A DNA stretch of 64,000 nt, taken from NCBI GenBank assembly GCA_022451965.1, contig JAKUNJ010000006.1, forward strand, positions 62,001 to 126,000. Reading direction: 5' to 3'. Below are positions 1-7,168 of this stretch, piece after piece. Under the pieces are notes generated by a model. That model saw nothing but the letters and a program-made list of their open reading frames with translations, searched no databases and was not told where the DNA came from. The position numbers were made by a program, and so were the translations under genes. The stretch's first letter is position 1. Every line of letters begins with the position of its first letter. The DNA is from Dehalococcoidia bacterium (lineage in GTDB: Bacteria; Chloroflexota; Dehalococcoidia; Lucifugimonadales; Lucifugimonadaceae).

Positions 1-427
1 TTCTATATATTGTTCCTGATACACAACCTCCGGCAGTAACCATTCCAATTCCAAATAAAGTCCCAGCAATTATTGTAGATAAACCTACGGGTAAAATATG
101 AGCAGAAGAAGGATATTCGCCAGGAAGGGGACTAGGCAAAATCCAGCTTAATATACCTACAAAACCAATTGATGCTATTATGATTGCTATTATTACTCCT
201 TTCATATTCTGTCCAGATCCAAATAAAAATAGGTCTCTAAATGAAGAAGCAAAACAGAATCGAGATTTTTGGAGAGCAAAGCCTAAACCTGATGCAGCTA
301 ACCAAATTGCTGCATCTGAAAAGTTATTATTTGATATTAAATAACTAATCAAAAAAATTGATAATAGCAAAATAAAACCAATATAAAATTGGCTCGTATA
401 GTAGGTTTTATATGCTTTTGTGGTCAT
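1..427 (-). CDS. YeeE/YedE-family sulfur transporter (partial, 3' end outside window)
   Basis: Integral membrane protein of the YeeE/YedE (DUF395, TsuA-like) family, whose members import thiosulfate or other sulfur compounds or supply sulfur for thiolation. About 142 N-terminal residues are visible. They hold a first membrane helix (residues about 12-33), the family pattern around LQKSRFCFASSFRDLF with its conserved cysteine, a second helix, and the Gly/Cys-rich VTAGGCVSGT motif at the window edge. The reading frame continues beyond base 1. The gene is divergent from sufS. It is preceded by a cysteine-rich leader peptide and a terminator, which suggests expression only when cysteine is short. 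The family call is good; the substrate is inferred. Confidence 0.85.
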   Translation of the reverse strand, partial: MTTKAYKTYYTSQFYIGFILLLSIFLISYLISNNNFSDAAIWLAASGLGFALQKSRFCFASSFRDLFLFGSGQNMKGVIIAIIIASIGFVGILSWILPSPLPGEYPSSAHILPVGLSTIIAGTLFGIGMVTAGGCVSGTIYR

Positions 428-437
428 AAAATATTCC

Positions 438-462
438 AAAAAAAAAACCCCTCTCGGGGTTT
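438..462 (-). terminator. Intrinsic terminator of the cysteine attenuator
   Basis: On the minus strand, 7-bp arms AAACCCC/GGGGTTT flank a GAGA loop (445-462) and are followed by about ten T residues (438-447). It lies between the Cys-rich leader peptide and the transporter start, so it can only act on the transporter. Its 5' side (AAGAAACCC, 457-465) is exactly complementary to GGGTTTCTT in the last codons of the leader (499-507). Terminator and antiterminator are therefore mutually exclusive. Confidence 0.85.
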
Positions 463-495
463 CTTATAAATCTATTTATTGAAAAAATTAGCAAA

Positions 496-567
496 TCAAA
501 GAAACCCGTAGAGGTTATTACTACAGCAACAAATACAGTTTTCTTTTACTAAGATTTCGTTTCTCAT
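496..567 (-). CDS. Cysteine-rich leader peptide (23 aa) for the YeeE-type transporter
   Basis: Twenty-three codons with four Cys in five residues (ENCICCCSN), ending in TGA 29 nt before the terminator hairpin. I chose the ATG at 567 because an extended -10 (TGA-TAGTAT, 575-580) lies 7 nt before it, which would give a leaderless transcript. An in-frame ATG at 576 overlaps that -10. The last codons encode GFL and contain the antiterminator strand GGGTTTCTT. Stalling at Cys codons would leave this strand free, while a ribosome at the stop codon would cover it. The mechanism is inferred; the sequence features are direct. Confidence 0.75.
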   Translation of the reverse strand: MRNEILVKENCICCCSNNLYGFL

Positions 568-574
568 AATTGCC

Positions 575-580
575 ATACTA
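575..580 (-). promoter_or_regulatory. -10 box for the Cys leader transcript
   Basis: TAGTAT preceded by TGA (extended -10), 7 nt upstream of the leader ATG. Spacing matches other leaderless starts in this window. No convincing -35 was seen. Confidence 0.45.
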
Positions 581-621
581 TCATAAAATCAATAATAATA
601 ATGTAAAATATAAATAAGTAC

Positions 622-627
622 TAAATT
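622..627 (+). promoter_or_regulatory. Candidate -10 of sufS (leaderless spacing)
   Basis: TAAATT followed by exactly 6 nt and the sufS ATG, with no SD sequence. It is a weak match to TATAAT, but the position is the same as for several other genes here. Confidence 0.35.
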
Positions 628-633
628 ATTATT

Positions 634-1866
634 ATGAAAACAAAATTAGATCCAAATAAAATACGAAAAGATTTTCCAGTTTTAGAAAGAATTGTTAATG
701 ATAAAAAACTAGTATATTTGGATAATGCTGCTACGTCTCAAAAACCAAAATCAGTGATTGATAGTCTTACGGATTATTATTCAAACTATAACTCTAATGT
801 TCATAGAGGGGTGCATACACTTTCTGTTGAGGCGACAGATTCATACGAAAATGCAAGAGTAAAGGTTGCTGAATTTATTGGAGCTATTCCTGAAGAAACA
901 ATTTGGACCAGAAATACTAGTGAGTCTATCAATATAGTTGCATATGGGCTTAAGAGTAAACTTTCGGCAGAAGATAATATAGTTGTTTCAAGAATGGAGC
1001 ACCATTCAAATTTAGTACCATGGCAGCAATTATGTACTCAAACAGGTGCATCATTAAGGTATTTAGAGCATAATATTGAAGGAAGAATTGACTTAAAAGA
1101 TGCGAAGTCAAAAATTGATGAGAATACAAAAATAATTGCTGTAACTCATATGTCCAATGTTCTTGGAGTTATAAATCCAATAAGTGAGATCAGAGAGATG
1201 TCTAAAAAATTTGGTTCTTATTTAGTGCTAGATGGTGCTCAAAGTGTTCCACACTTTAAGGTTAATGTAAAAGAAATAGATTGTGATTTTTTATCATTTT
1301 CAGCTCATAAAATGTTAGGACCCACTGGGATAGGTATACTTTATGGTAAAGAAGAGCTGCTCAATGAAATGCCACCATTTTACTTTGGAGGTGATATGAT
1401 TTCAGAAGTTTCATATGAATCTGCAAAATGGAATGATTTACCTTATAAGTTTGAAGCAGGAACTCCTAATATAGCAGATGCTATAGCTACAGGGGTCGGT
1501 GTAGATTATCTTAATAGCCTAGGTATGGATAATGTATTTCAGCATGAAGAGGAAATAACACACTATGCAATAGAAAAGATTATGGAATTAGGAGATTACA
1601 ATATCATTGGTCCTGTAGACGATCATTCTAGAGGAGGAGTAATTTCCTTTACTCATAATCAAATACATCCTCACGATATAGGAGAAATATTAGATAAATT
1701 TGGTATTGCAATTAGAACAGGTCATCATTGTGCGATGCCTCTAGTAAGATCGTATGAAATAGTTGCAGCAGCTAGGGCAAGTTTTTATTTCTACAATACT
1801 AAAGAGGAAATAGATATATTTATAGAAGCATTGAAAGAAACAGTGAACTATTTTAGCAAGTTCTAA
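634..1866 (+). CDS. sufS: Cysteine desulfurase, SufS type
   Basis: PLP enzyme that removes sulfur from cysteine as a persulfide for Fe-S cluster assembly. At 410 residues it has normal family length. The PLP lysine is K226 in SFSAHKMLGPTG. The catalytic cysteine is C366 in the SufS-type RTGHHCA loop. The substrate/PLP histidine pair lies in MEHHSN (122-125). No sufBCD genes follow. The gene stands alone and is divergent from a cysteine-attenuated sulfur transporter, which makes this a small sulfur locus. It overlaps the end of the convergent lipoprotein gene by 4 bp. No SD precedes the ATG, which fits leaderless initiation. Confidence 0.93.
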   Translation: MKTKLDPNKIRKDFPVLERIVNDKKLVYLDNAATSQKPKSVIDSLTDYYSNYNSNVHRGVHTLSVEATDSYENARVKVAEFIGAIPEETIWTRNTSESINIVAYGLKSKLSAEDNIVVSRMEHHSNLVPWQQLCTQTGASLRYLEHNIEGRIDLKDAKSKIDENTKIIAVTHMSNVLGVINPISEIREMSKKFGSYLVLDGAQSVPHFKVNVKEIDCDFLSFSAHKMLGPTGIGILYGKEELLNEMPPFYFGGDMISEVSYESAKWNDLPYKFEAGTPNIADAIATGVGVDYLNSLGMDNVFQHEEEITHYAIEKIMELGDYNIIGPVDDHSRGGVISFTHNQIHPHDIGEILDKFGIAIRTGHHCAMPLVRSYEIVAAARASFYFYNTKEEIDIFIEALKETVNYFSKF

Positions 1867-2510
1867 TTTATTTTTGGATTGAATGATTCAAATGATTTTC
1901 TACAAAGATCTGATGAATTATACTCTGTTCCAATAGTATTTTTTACAGATACAAATTTTGAATTTTTCCAAACACATTTAAGTTTCCACATATAATCCTT
2001 ACCTTCTACCCAATAGTCATAGCTTGAGATATTATCTTTTATACAATTATAAATCTTAGAAGATTTACTATCTAAACTTGAATTTTTATCTAATGAACAG
2101 TTTCCATATCTAGACCTAGAAGCAAAATTTATATCAGGATCGTTATAAAATACTGATAATGTTTCATTAAAATCATTCATATTATCTACAGGATATATTG
2201 CAACCGCCAGATAAAGCTCTTCTTCTTTGAGTTCATTTAGAAGACTATATGAAAATCTTGGAATAAATATTCCTTTAGAGTAAGTATGAAATATACTGAT
2301 TTCATTTTGATTAATTAAATCAGCAGAAAGCTGTCTGTATGTAACTAGATCTTCCTCACCCAATTCAGCTACATCCTCACCTAAAATAGAGTCTTCAGGG
2401 TAATAAATTTCAAAATATTTACATAAAGGATTATCGGATCTGCAGATATTTTCTGAATTTCCACATCCTAATATAAATAAAAAAAGTAAAATGTAAAAAA
2501 TTTTCTTCAT
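1863..2510 (-). CDS. Lipoprotein of unknown function
   Basis: 215 residues beginning with a short lipoprotein signal peptide: Lys-Lys, a hydrophobic core and the lipobox LFILGC, with C16 as the lipidated residue. The mature part is acidic and rich in Ser/Asn, with further cysteines that could form extracellular disulfides (for example around residues 138-155). I do not recognise a domain. Its ATG overlaps the stop of the upstream SIMPL-domain lipoprotein (ATGA), so the two are probably translationally coupled and may act together at the cell surface. Confidence 0.75.
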   Translation of the reverse strand: MKKIFYILLFLFILGCGNSENICRSDNPLCKYFEIYYPEDSILGEDVAELGEEDLVTYRQLSADLINQNEISIFHTYSKGIFIPRFSYSLLNELKEEELYLAVAIYPVDNMNDFNETLSVFYNDPDINFASRSRYGNCSLDKNSSLDSKSSKIYNCIKDNISSYDYWVEGKDYMWKLKCVWKNSKFVSVKNTIGTEYNSSDLCRKSFESFNPKIN

Positions 2511-3328
2511 TTTAAAATTTCGAATCCTAGATATAATTCACTTATAATGTCTGATTGACCAGAATAAATTGATGCTGAAGGCATTGATTCGGTGCTCATT
2601 CTCATCAATGGTATATTTTTATTTTGACTCAATGAAGAATCAGATAATTCTTCAAAGTAAATTATATTACCTAAGTTTATACCTAATCTTTTTTCATAGA
2701 ACGAAGCTTTATATTGAGCATCTTCAATTGCTCTTTCTCTTGCTTCAATTTTATTTTCTTCCTTATCCTTTGGTAAAAAATTAATATCACTAATTCTTAG
2801 TGTATTTCCTGTTTGGATTGTCGATTGATTGATCAATTCTGTAATAATGGTAATTTCGTTTGAGGTCAAAGAAATTGAGTTACTAACCTCATAAGCAATA
2901 ATTTCACTCTCGCTCCACTCTCCATACTCATCTTTCTTCTTAATCCATCTTTCTACAGGAGATACATTAAATTTCTTTGTAAATATATCTTTTTCACCTA
3001 TGCCTAAAGATTTAGCAATATCTACAACTTTATTTATATTTTCATTAACTATTTTTGACGCATTAATAATATCTTTATCTCTATGTTCGATAGATATATT
3101 TATTTCAATAATTTCCTGATCTTGCTTAACAGTACCTTTTCCTGAAATCCAAAAAATATTTGATTCAATATTTGTATTTTCGTTTAGTAAATTTGATTTA
3201 GACAATAAATTTATGTCTTCATTATTTACGCTGGTCTTAGTTTCTTCGTTGTTATTAGATTCACATGAAAAAATAATTAGCAAACATACAATATATAGAA
3301 TTATTTTTTTGTCATTAAAAATTTTCAT
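2507..3328 (-). CDS. SIMPL-domain (DUF541) lipoprotein
   Basis: 273 residues. An N-terminal signal ending in the lipobox IIFSC (C22) is followed by a Ser/Asn/Glu linker. A SIMPL/DUF541 domain follows from about residue 60: it starts with the typical ISGKGTVKQDQE strand and contains the ARERAIEDAQYKA helix that is characteristic of the family. Members are periplasmic or surface proteins of poorly known role, some linked to oxidative stress. The start overlaps the MFS stop by one base (TAATG) and the end overlaps the next lipoprotein, so MFS-SIMPL-lipoprotein is one transcription unit. Confidence 0.85.
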   Translation of the reverse strand: MKIFNDKKIILYIVCLLIIFSCESNNNEETKTSVNNEDINLLSKSNLLNENTNIESNIFWISGKGTVKQDQEIIEINISIEHRDKDIINASKIVNENINKVVDIAKSLGIGEKDIFTKKFNVSPVERWIKKKDEYGEWSESEIIAYEVSNSISLTSNEITIITELINQSTIQTGNTLRISDINFLPKDKEENKIEARERAIEDAQYKASFYEKRLGINLGNIIYFEELSDSSLSQNKNIPLMRMSTESMPSASIYSGQSDIISELYLGFEILK

Positions 3329-4542
3329 TATTCCATAGTATTTTTTAAGTCTTTATATATGATAAATGTAATTATTAGACATAAAATCCCTAATATAGAC
3401 ATAATTCTCATACTTTGTGAAACTCCAAGGCTATCGCCAATAAAACCTGTAATTAAGCTACCTATAGGAAATAAGCTAATTCCTAACTGTTGTAATCCAT
3501 TAACTCTACCCCTTAGTGGATTTGGTGTTTGAGTAATAAGGATTCTTGAATGCATATTCATAAAAAATGTTGTACCTGTTCCTAATGCAATTAGTATTAT
3601 ACAAGCAAATATGAATGAAGGAATATAAGTAAAAACTATTGATCCTAAGCATAGAAATATAGTTGAAATTAAAAAAACTAAAGCAGGTCTACTTATTCTA
3701 ACAATCATAGGTAGTAAAAATATAGAACCAATTAAAGCTCCTAGTCCTTGGCATGAAACCATGAATGAAAATTCAAGTGGGCTAGCATCATAAATAAATT
3801 TTGCAAAATAAGGACTCATAGATTCAAAAGTAAAAGCAAAGAAATTGCCTAAACTAATAATTATGAGTGTGACTAAAATTATGGGTTTAGTTTTTGCAAA
3901 GCTAAATCCAGCCTTAAAACCAGAGTATGTTTTTATTTTATTACTCATTATCTTCAGCTTAGGAATCTTTATAAGAATAATCAAACCAAAAATATTAATT
4001 ATTGAAAGAGAGATATATAGTAATGTAAATCCACTAATTTCTAAAATAAACATTCCGATATTTGGGCCTATAAACCATGCTAAGTTTATATAAATTACAT
4101 TTGCAGCTATTCCAGATTTTATTATCCTTCTCTTGACTAGTGAGGATAAATAAGAAATTCTTGAAGAAATATCTACTGACATAAGTATTCCAGAAAAAAA
4201 AGTAAAAATAAAAATAAGCTCAATATTAGGTGAGTAAAAAGAAATATAAATAGCCCAAAGAAGTAAATAGATACTGTATGTCAAGATGACAAGTTTTATA
4301 ACTATCAGTCTAGAAAATTTATCAACTAGCCAGCCTGATAATACACCTGAGAATATCATGGGTATAAATTTAATAAAAACCAAGGCTCCAATGCTAGCAG
4401 CATTATTCGTGACATTAGTTAGAATGTAGGCAATGACTGTAAAGTCTAAAAACCTTATAGAGTATATTAAGATGCAAGATACTGCAAACTGACTATAAAA
4501 TTTTTCTTTGAAGATTAAAGATAAATGATAATAGAAATACAT
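3328..4542 (-). CDS. MFS transporter (EntS/MFS_3-like)
   Basis: 404 residues with about 12 hydrophobic segments. The MFS loop 2-3 motif is seen as GWLVDKFSR, about residues 65-73. The second half contains PNPLRGRVNGLQQLG, a sequence pattern typical of the enterobactin-exporter-like MFS_3 group. It is probably an exporter of small hydrophobic or siderophore-like compounds; the substrate is unknown. It is the first gene of a three-gene unit with two lipoproteins. A TATAAT lies exactly 6 nt before the ATG. A second, similar MFS gene is at 8778-9998. Confidence 0.85.
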   Translation of the reverse strand: MYFYYHLSLIFKEKFYSQFAVSCILIYSIRFLDFTVIAYILTNVTNNAASIGALVFIKFIPMIFSGVLSGWLVDKFSRLIVIKLVILTYSIYLLLWAIYISFYSPNIELIFIFTFFSGILMSVDISSRISYLSSLVKRRIIKSGIAANVIYINLAWFIGPNIGMFILEISGFTLLYISLSIINIFGLIILIKIPKLKIMSNKIKTYSGFKAGFSFAKTKPIILVTLIIISLGNFFAFTFESMSPYFAKFIYDASPLEFSFMVSCQGLGALIGSIFLLPMIVRISRPALVFLISTIFLCLGSIVFTYIPSFIFACIILIALGTGTTFFMNMHSRILITQTPNPLRGRVNGLQQLGISLFPIGSLITGFIGDSLGVSQSMRIMSILGILCLIITFIIYKDLKNTME

Positions 4543-4548
4543 AATTTC

Positions 4549-4554
4549 ATTATA
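4549..4554 (-). promoter_or_regulatory. -10 box TATAAT of the MFS operon (leaderless)
   Basis: Perfect TATAAT on the minus strand, then GAAATT, then the ATG of the MFS gene. The spacing places the transcription start at or next to the A of ATG. No SD is present. Confidence 0.6.
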
Positions 4555-4606
4555 TATTTCGTGTTCAAATAATTATATTTCAGATTATGTTTGTTAAAGA
4601 GAAATT

Positions 4607-4729
4607 CTAGGAACTTGCTAGACTTTCTAATAATTTATTAAACTCAGAATTCTCATCATTAATGGAATTAATTTCTAAGTTTTGAGTTAAATAATCTAGA
4701 TTCGGAATTTCAAAAATCTTTTTTTTCAT
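4607..4729 (-). CDS. Small protein (40 aa), coupled to the upstream SDR
   Basis: The ATG overlaps the TGA of the SDR gene as ATGA, the usual sign of translational coupling. The 40-residue product starts MKKKIFEIPNLDYL and is then mostly polar and acidic with a Leu-rich end (FNKLLESLASS), probably helical. It has no cysteine, no membrane segment and no recognised domain. The overlap and clean stop argue for a real gene. The function is unknown; it could be a small partner of the SDR. Confidence 0.5.
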   Translation of the reverse strand: MKKKIFEIPNLDYLTQNLEINSINDENSEFNKLLESLASS

Positions 4730-5451
4730 TGTACTATCCTTGAATTAATATTATTCAAGCCTCCTCCTATATTTATTGTTTGACCTGTTACAAATTTGGA
4801 ATCTTCTGAAAGTAACCATAATATACACTCAGTTAAATCTTCAGGAGAACCAATTTTTTTTAATGGGTTCATATTTATGGCAACTTTTCTACCAGAATCA
4901 GAACCAACTATTCTACTGGTTAATTTACTTTCGATTAGGCTTGGTGCAATACAATTAAACCGATAAGATTTATGCCCATAGCTTGATGCACAAGATCTAA
5001 TTAGTCCTTCATTAGCAGATTTTGCAGCAGATATCGCTTCATGATTTGCAAGACCGTAATTAGCAGCAACTGAAGAAAAGGCAACATAGCTGAAATTTGT
5101 CATATTCTTCTTGAGAAGTCGATTAAGTATCCTGTAATTTGTCATAAAATTTACATCTATAACATCTTCCATTTCTTCCTCTTTGAGGAGGTGTAACGGC
5201 TTTAAGATCATAGATCCAATAAAATTTATTGCACTAACTTGTGCATTGTCTAAATCCATATCATCTATCAGTGAAAATAGTTCACCTTTGTAGTCTGATA
5301 ATAGAATTGTTTCAGCTTTATTTTGAATATTAATGGAATTTCTACTAACTAAAGTCAGATCAAAATTATTATCAATGAAATAGTTTATCACTGGAAACGC
5401 TATATCACTACTTGCACCAAAAATTATAATTTTTTTATTACTTATATCCAT
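4726..5451 (-). CDS. Atypical short-chain dehydrogenase/reductase
   Basis: 241 residues with a Rossmann start (IIIFGASSDIA, residues 8-18), the catalytic-region serines S126/S127 and the C-terminal VTGQTINIGGG strand of classical SDRs. The YxxxK signature is altered: the motif reads HEAISAAK, with Ile140 where the catalytic Tyr should be and K144 kept. The cofactor fold is therefore intact but normal oxidoreductase chemistry is doubtful. It could be a catalytically different or binding-only SDR. It lies in a chain of overlapping small genes, divergent from a cobalamin-binding regulator. Confidence 0.85.
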   Translation of the reverse strand: MDISNKKIIIFGASSDIAFPVINYFIDNNFDLTLVSRNSINIQNKAETILLSDYKGELFSLIDDMDLDNAQVSAINFIGSMILKPLHLLKEEEMEDVIDVNFMTNYRILNRLLKKNMTNFSYVAFSSVAANYGLANHEAISAAKSANEGLIRSCASSYGHKSYRFNCIAPSLIESKLTSRIVGSDSGRKVAINMNPLKKIGSPEDLTECILWLLSEDSKFVTGQTINIGGGLNNINSRIVQ

Positions 5452-5600
5452 ACAAATTTTTTTAATTTTTTTGAAATATAAGAAAAGAGTTTGTTTGAAC
5501 TCAAGTCACAACCTGGATATACTCCAAATACACTTATTTTTGACAAGTGATCATTTGGTTCTAAATCACATAATTTACATTTCTTATCATCAGGCCGCAT
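5442..5600 (-). CDS. Possible small CxxC protein (52 aa) overlapping both neighbours
   Basis: The frame starts MRPDDKKCKLCDL, carries a CKLC pair and a later Cys (PGCDL), and ends in a Lys-rich tail. It begins 11 nt inside the end of the zinc-ribbon gene and stops 10 nt inside the SDR start, so it fills the only gap in the chain. The Cys pair looks like half a zinc ribbon. Alternatively it is non-coding, or a continuation of the zinc-ribbon protein by frameshift. I cannot decide from the sequence. Confidence 0.35.
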   Translation of the reverse strand: MRPDDKKCKLCDLEPNDHLSKISVFGVYPGCDLSSNKLFSYISKKLKKFVWI

Positions 5601-5748
5601 GTGACATGTCTCTTATACTAGTCTTAAAGCTATCTTTATTGAATTCTCTAGAGCATTGCATACATTTTAGGCTCTTGAAATTATCAATGTCAGTGTGAAC
5701 ATATAAATCACCTGAACATATAGGGCAAGATTTCAACACTATAGTCAT
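5590..5748 (-). CDS. Small zinc-ribbon protein (52 aa)
   Basis: Two CxxC knuckles, CPIC near the N terminus and CMQC about 25 residues later, form a four-cysteine zinc ribbon. I chose the ATG at 5748 because AAGGAG lies 6 nt before it; an upstream in-frame ATG has no such site. The acidic tail of amino-group carrier LysW is missing, so it is not LysW. It is the first gene of the leftward unit (zinc ribbon, CxxC frame, SDR, 40-aa gene), divergent from the cobalamin/XRE regulator, and so a possible target of it. Confidence 0.65.
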   Translation of the reverse strand: MTIVLKSCPICSGDLYVHTDIDNFKSLKCMQCSREFNKDSFKTSIRDMSHAA

Positions 5749-5829
5749 GGTTATACTCCTTTTTTCTAATATATTTAACATAATATTCTCTAATGACATA
5801 TATAATGTTCCATTAATACAATATGTCTG

Positions 5830-5847
5830 TTATAGTAAACACTATAA
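5830..5847. promoter_or_regulatory. Inverted repeat, candidate operator of the cobalamin/XRE regulator
   Basis: Perfect 7-bp arms TTATAGT/ACTATAA separated by AAAC, 23 nt before the regulator's start codon and in the divergent intergenic region. A TATAAT (5801-5806) lies just upstream. This fits autoregulation by the downstream HTH protein, perhaps with control of the divergent zinc-ribbon/SDR unit. The region is very AT-rich, so chance is possible. Confidence 0.4.
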
Positions 5848-5869
5848 ATAGTTTAAAAGTGAGAATGAC

Positions 5870-6760
5870 ATGAATTCAAGTTGGTATGTGCCGTCAAAGA
5901 AAGAAATTCAATCAGTAGCTGGTCAGCTTCAGTATGCATTGGTTCATGGTCATTATAAGCAAGCAAATATCATTTCTAGAACTATAATAAATCAACAGTG
6001 GTCTCCAGCTGTTATATATTTAGATCTTATTCGAACTACTCTAAATCACATTGGTAATCTGTGGCATGAAGGAAAAATACTTATATCTGAAGAACACCGA
6101 GCAACTCAATTCTGTCTATTATTAATGGATAGGGTTAGAAATAATTTTAGAATACCTCAGCCAAATGGTTTGAAAATATCTATTACAGCGATAGAAGATG
6201 ACAAGCATGTAATGGGAACATATATGGCCGCAGATTTCTTTAGATGGGACGGATGGAATGTAGAGTTATTGGGCAGCTCCATTCCTAACAATGATCTTAT
6301 AATGTATATTAAATCTTCTAAGCCTGACTTTGTTCTTTTATCTTCTACTTATCCTAAAAGTACTGAAAAGCTCATTGATGCTGTTAATAGCTTAAGAACT
6401 CTCGATAAATCTATAAAGATTTTAGTAGGGGGCCCAGGAGCACATAAGCTAAAAGGAAATAATGATCTTATTGACGGCTTTGCAGAAGACCCCTTGCAAG
6501 CAACTTATCTAGCCAACTCTTTGGTTGAAAGCAACCCATCGATGGTTCCTCTTGAATCTGTTCTCATATCACTTGGCAACAAAATACAAACTGTTAGAAA
6601 AAATAGGAATATCAGCCAGCACGTGCTGTCAGAAAAAGCAGGGCTTGCAAGAACCTTTATAAGTGCTGTCGAGCAGGGCAAGCAAAATGTATCTCTTGGG
6701 TCACTAAAGTCTATTGCAGACTCCTTGGATGTATCACTTAGTAGCATGCTAGAAGATTAG
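5870..6760 (+). CDS. Cobalamin-binding transcriptional regulator with C-terminal XRE HTH, putative B12 photoreceptor
   Basis: 296 residues in three parts. Residues about 10-92 are a helical B12-binding-2 (cap) domain with W65-x9-E75-H76, the motif that contacts the adenosyl group in CarH photoreceptors. Residues about 100-215 are a Rossmann B12-binding domain with the base-on ligand motif D111-x-H113-xx-G116, an ST segment near 159-160 and GGPG at 187-190. Residues about 233-293 are an XRE-type helix-turn-helix. CarH/LitR proteins instead carry an N-terminal MerR HTH, so this is a swapped architecture. By homology it should bind adenosylcobalamin and change oligomeric state in light; DNA targets are unknown. 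An inverted repeat lies just upstream. Confidence 0.85.
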   Translation: MNSSWYVPSKKEIQSVAGQLQYALVHGHYKQANIISRTIINQQWSPAVIYLDLIRTTLNHIGNLWHEGKILISEEHRATQFCLLLMDRVRNNFRIPQPNGLKISITAIEDDKHVMGTYMAADFFRWDGWNVELLGSSIPNNDLIMYIKSSKPDFVLLSSTYPKSTEKLIDAVNSLRTLDKSIKILVGGPGAHKLKGNNDLIDGFAEDPLQATYLANSLVESNPSMVPLESVLISLGNKIQTVRKNRNISQHVLSEKAGLARTFISAVEQGKQNVSLGSLKSIADSLDVSLSSMLED

Positions 6761-6859
6761 TACGTTTTTCGTAATAGAAGTGTTTTTTAAATTTATAGTA
6801 TTTTGAATATTAACAAAAACGTAACAAGTTATAGTTGGATGAATTAGAGTTTTGTATGT

Positions 6860-6865
6860 TATAAT
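6860..6865 (+). promoter_or_regulatory. Extended -10 promoter upstream of the 47-aa frame and acr3
   Basis: TGT-TATAAT, with a poor -35 TTGGAT (6836-6841) 18 nt upstream. It could drive the region from 6870 to the arsenite exporter. The 408-nt gap between the regulator and the exporter otherwise holds only a 9-bp inverted repeat (TACGTTTTT at 6761 and its complement at 6815) and one possible small gene. Confidence 0.45.
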
Positions 6866-6954
6866 TTAAAATTATAAGTATTTTTACTTAATTCGTAATT
6901 ATTTTTGGAAATTAGTGTTTCGAGTAAAAAGTAAATAAGAAAGGTTAGTATCAA

Positions 6955-7098
6955 GTGTTTTTAGTTAGTAAGAAAATAAACAAAAGTTTTTTTGATTCAT
7001 TCAGTTATAAAGAGGATTTTCAGCATTCAATCTTATCTGAAAAAAATTATTCAAGACTGAATACACCTAAAGAATTTCCTTACATAGAATCCTTATAA
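6955..7098 (+). CDS. Possible small protein (47 aa), GTG start
   Basis: Open frame starting GTG, with only a weak purine stretch (AAAGG) about 10 nt upstream. The product is polar and aromatic (several Phe/Ser/Tyr; KEFPYIESL at the C terminus), with no Cys and no membrane helix. It fills part of a 408-nt gap before the exporter gene. No family is recognised and coding status is uncertain. Confidence 0.25.
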   Translation: MFLVSKKINKSFFDSFSYKEDFQHSILSEKNYSRLNTPKEFPYIESL

Positions 7099-7168
7099 TT
7101 TAACTTCTAATTAATAGAAATACTTTAGTAAACTCTTATCATATAAAAATAAGTAAATTATATGATCA

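Noticed and set aside
5442-5748. A single frameshifted zinc-ribbon gene spanning both small Cys frames
   Set aside because: Each frame has its own start and stop and the overlap resembles the other gene junctions here. It cannot be excluded, so both are listed separately with modest confidence.
6761-6823. TACGTTTTT/AAAAACGTA inverted repeat as a terminator of the cobalamin regulator
   Set aside because: The arms are 45 nt apart and no T run follows the second arm; probably chance in AT-rich DNA.
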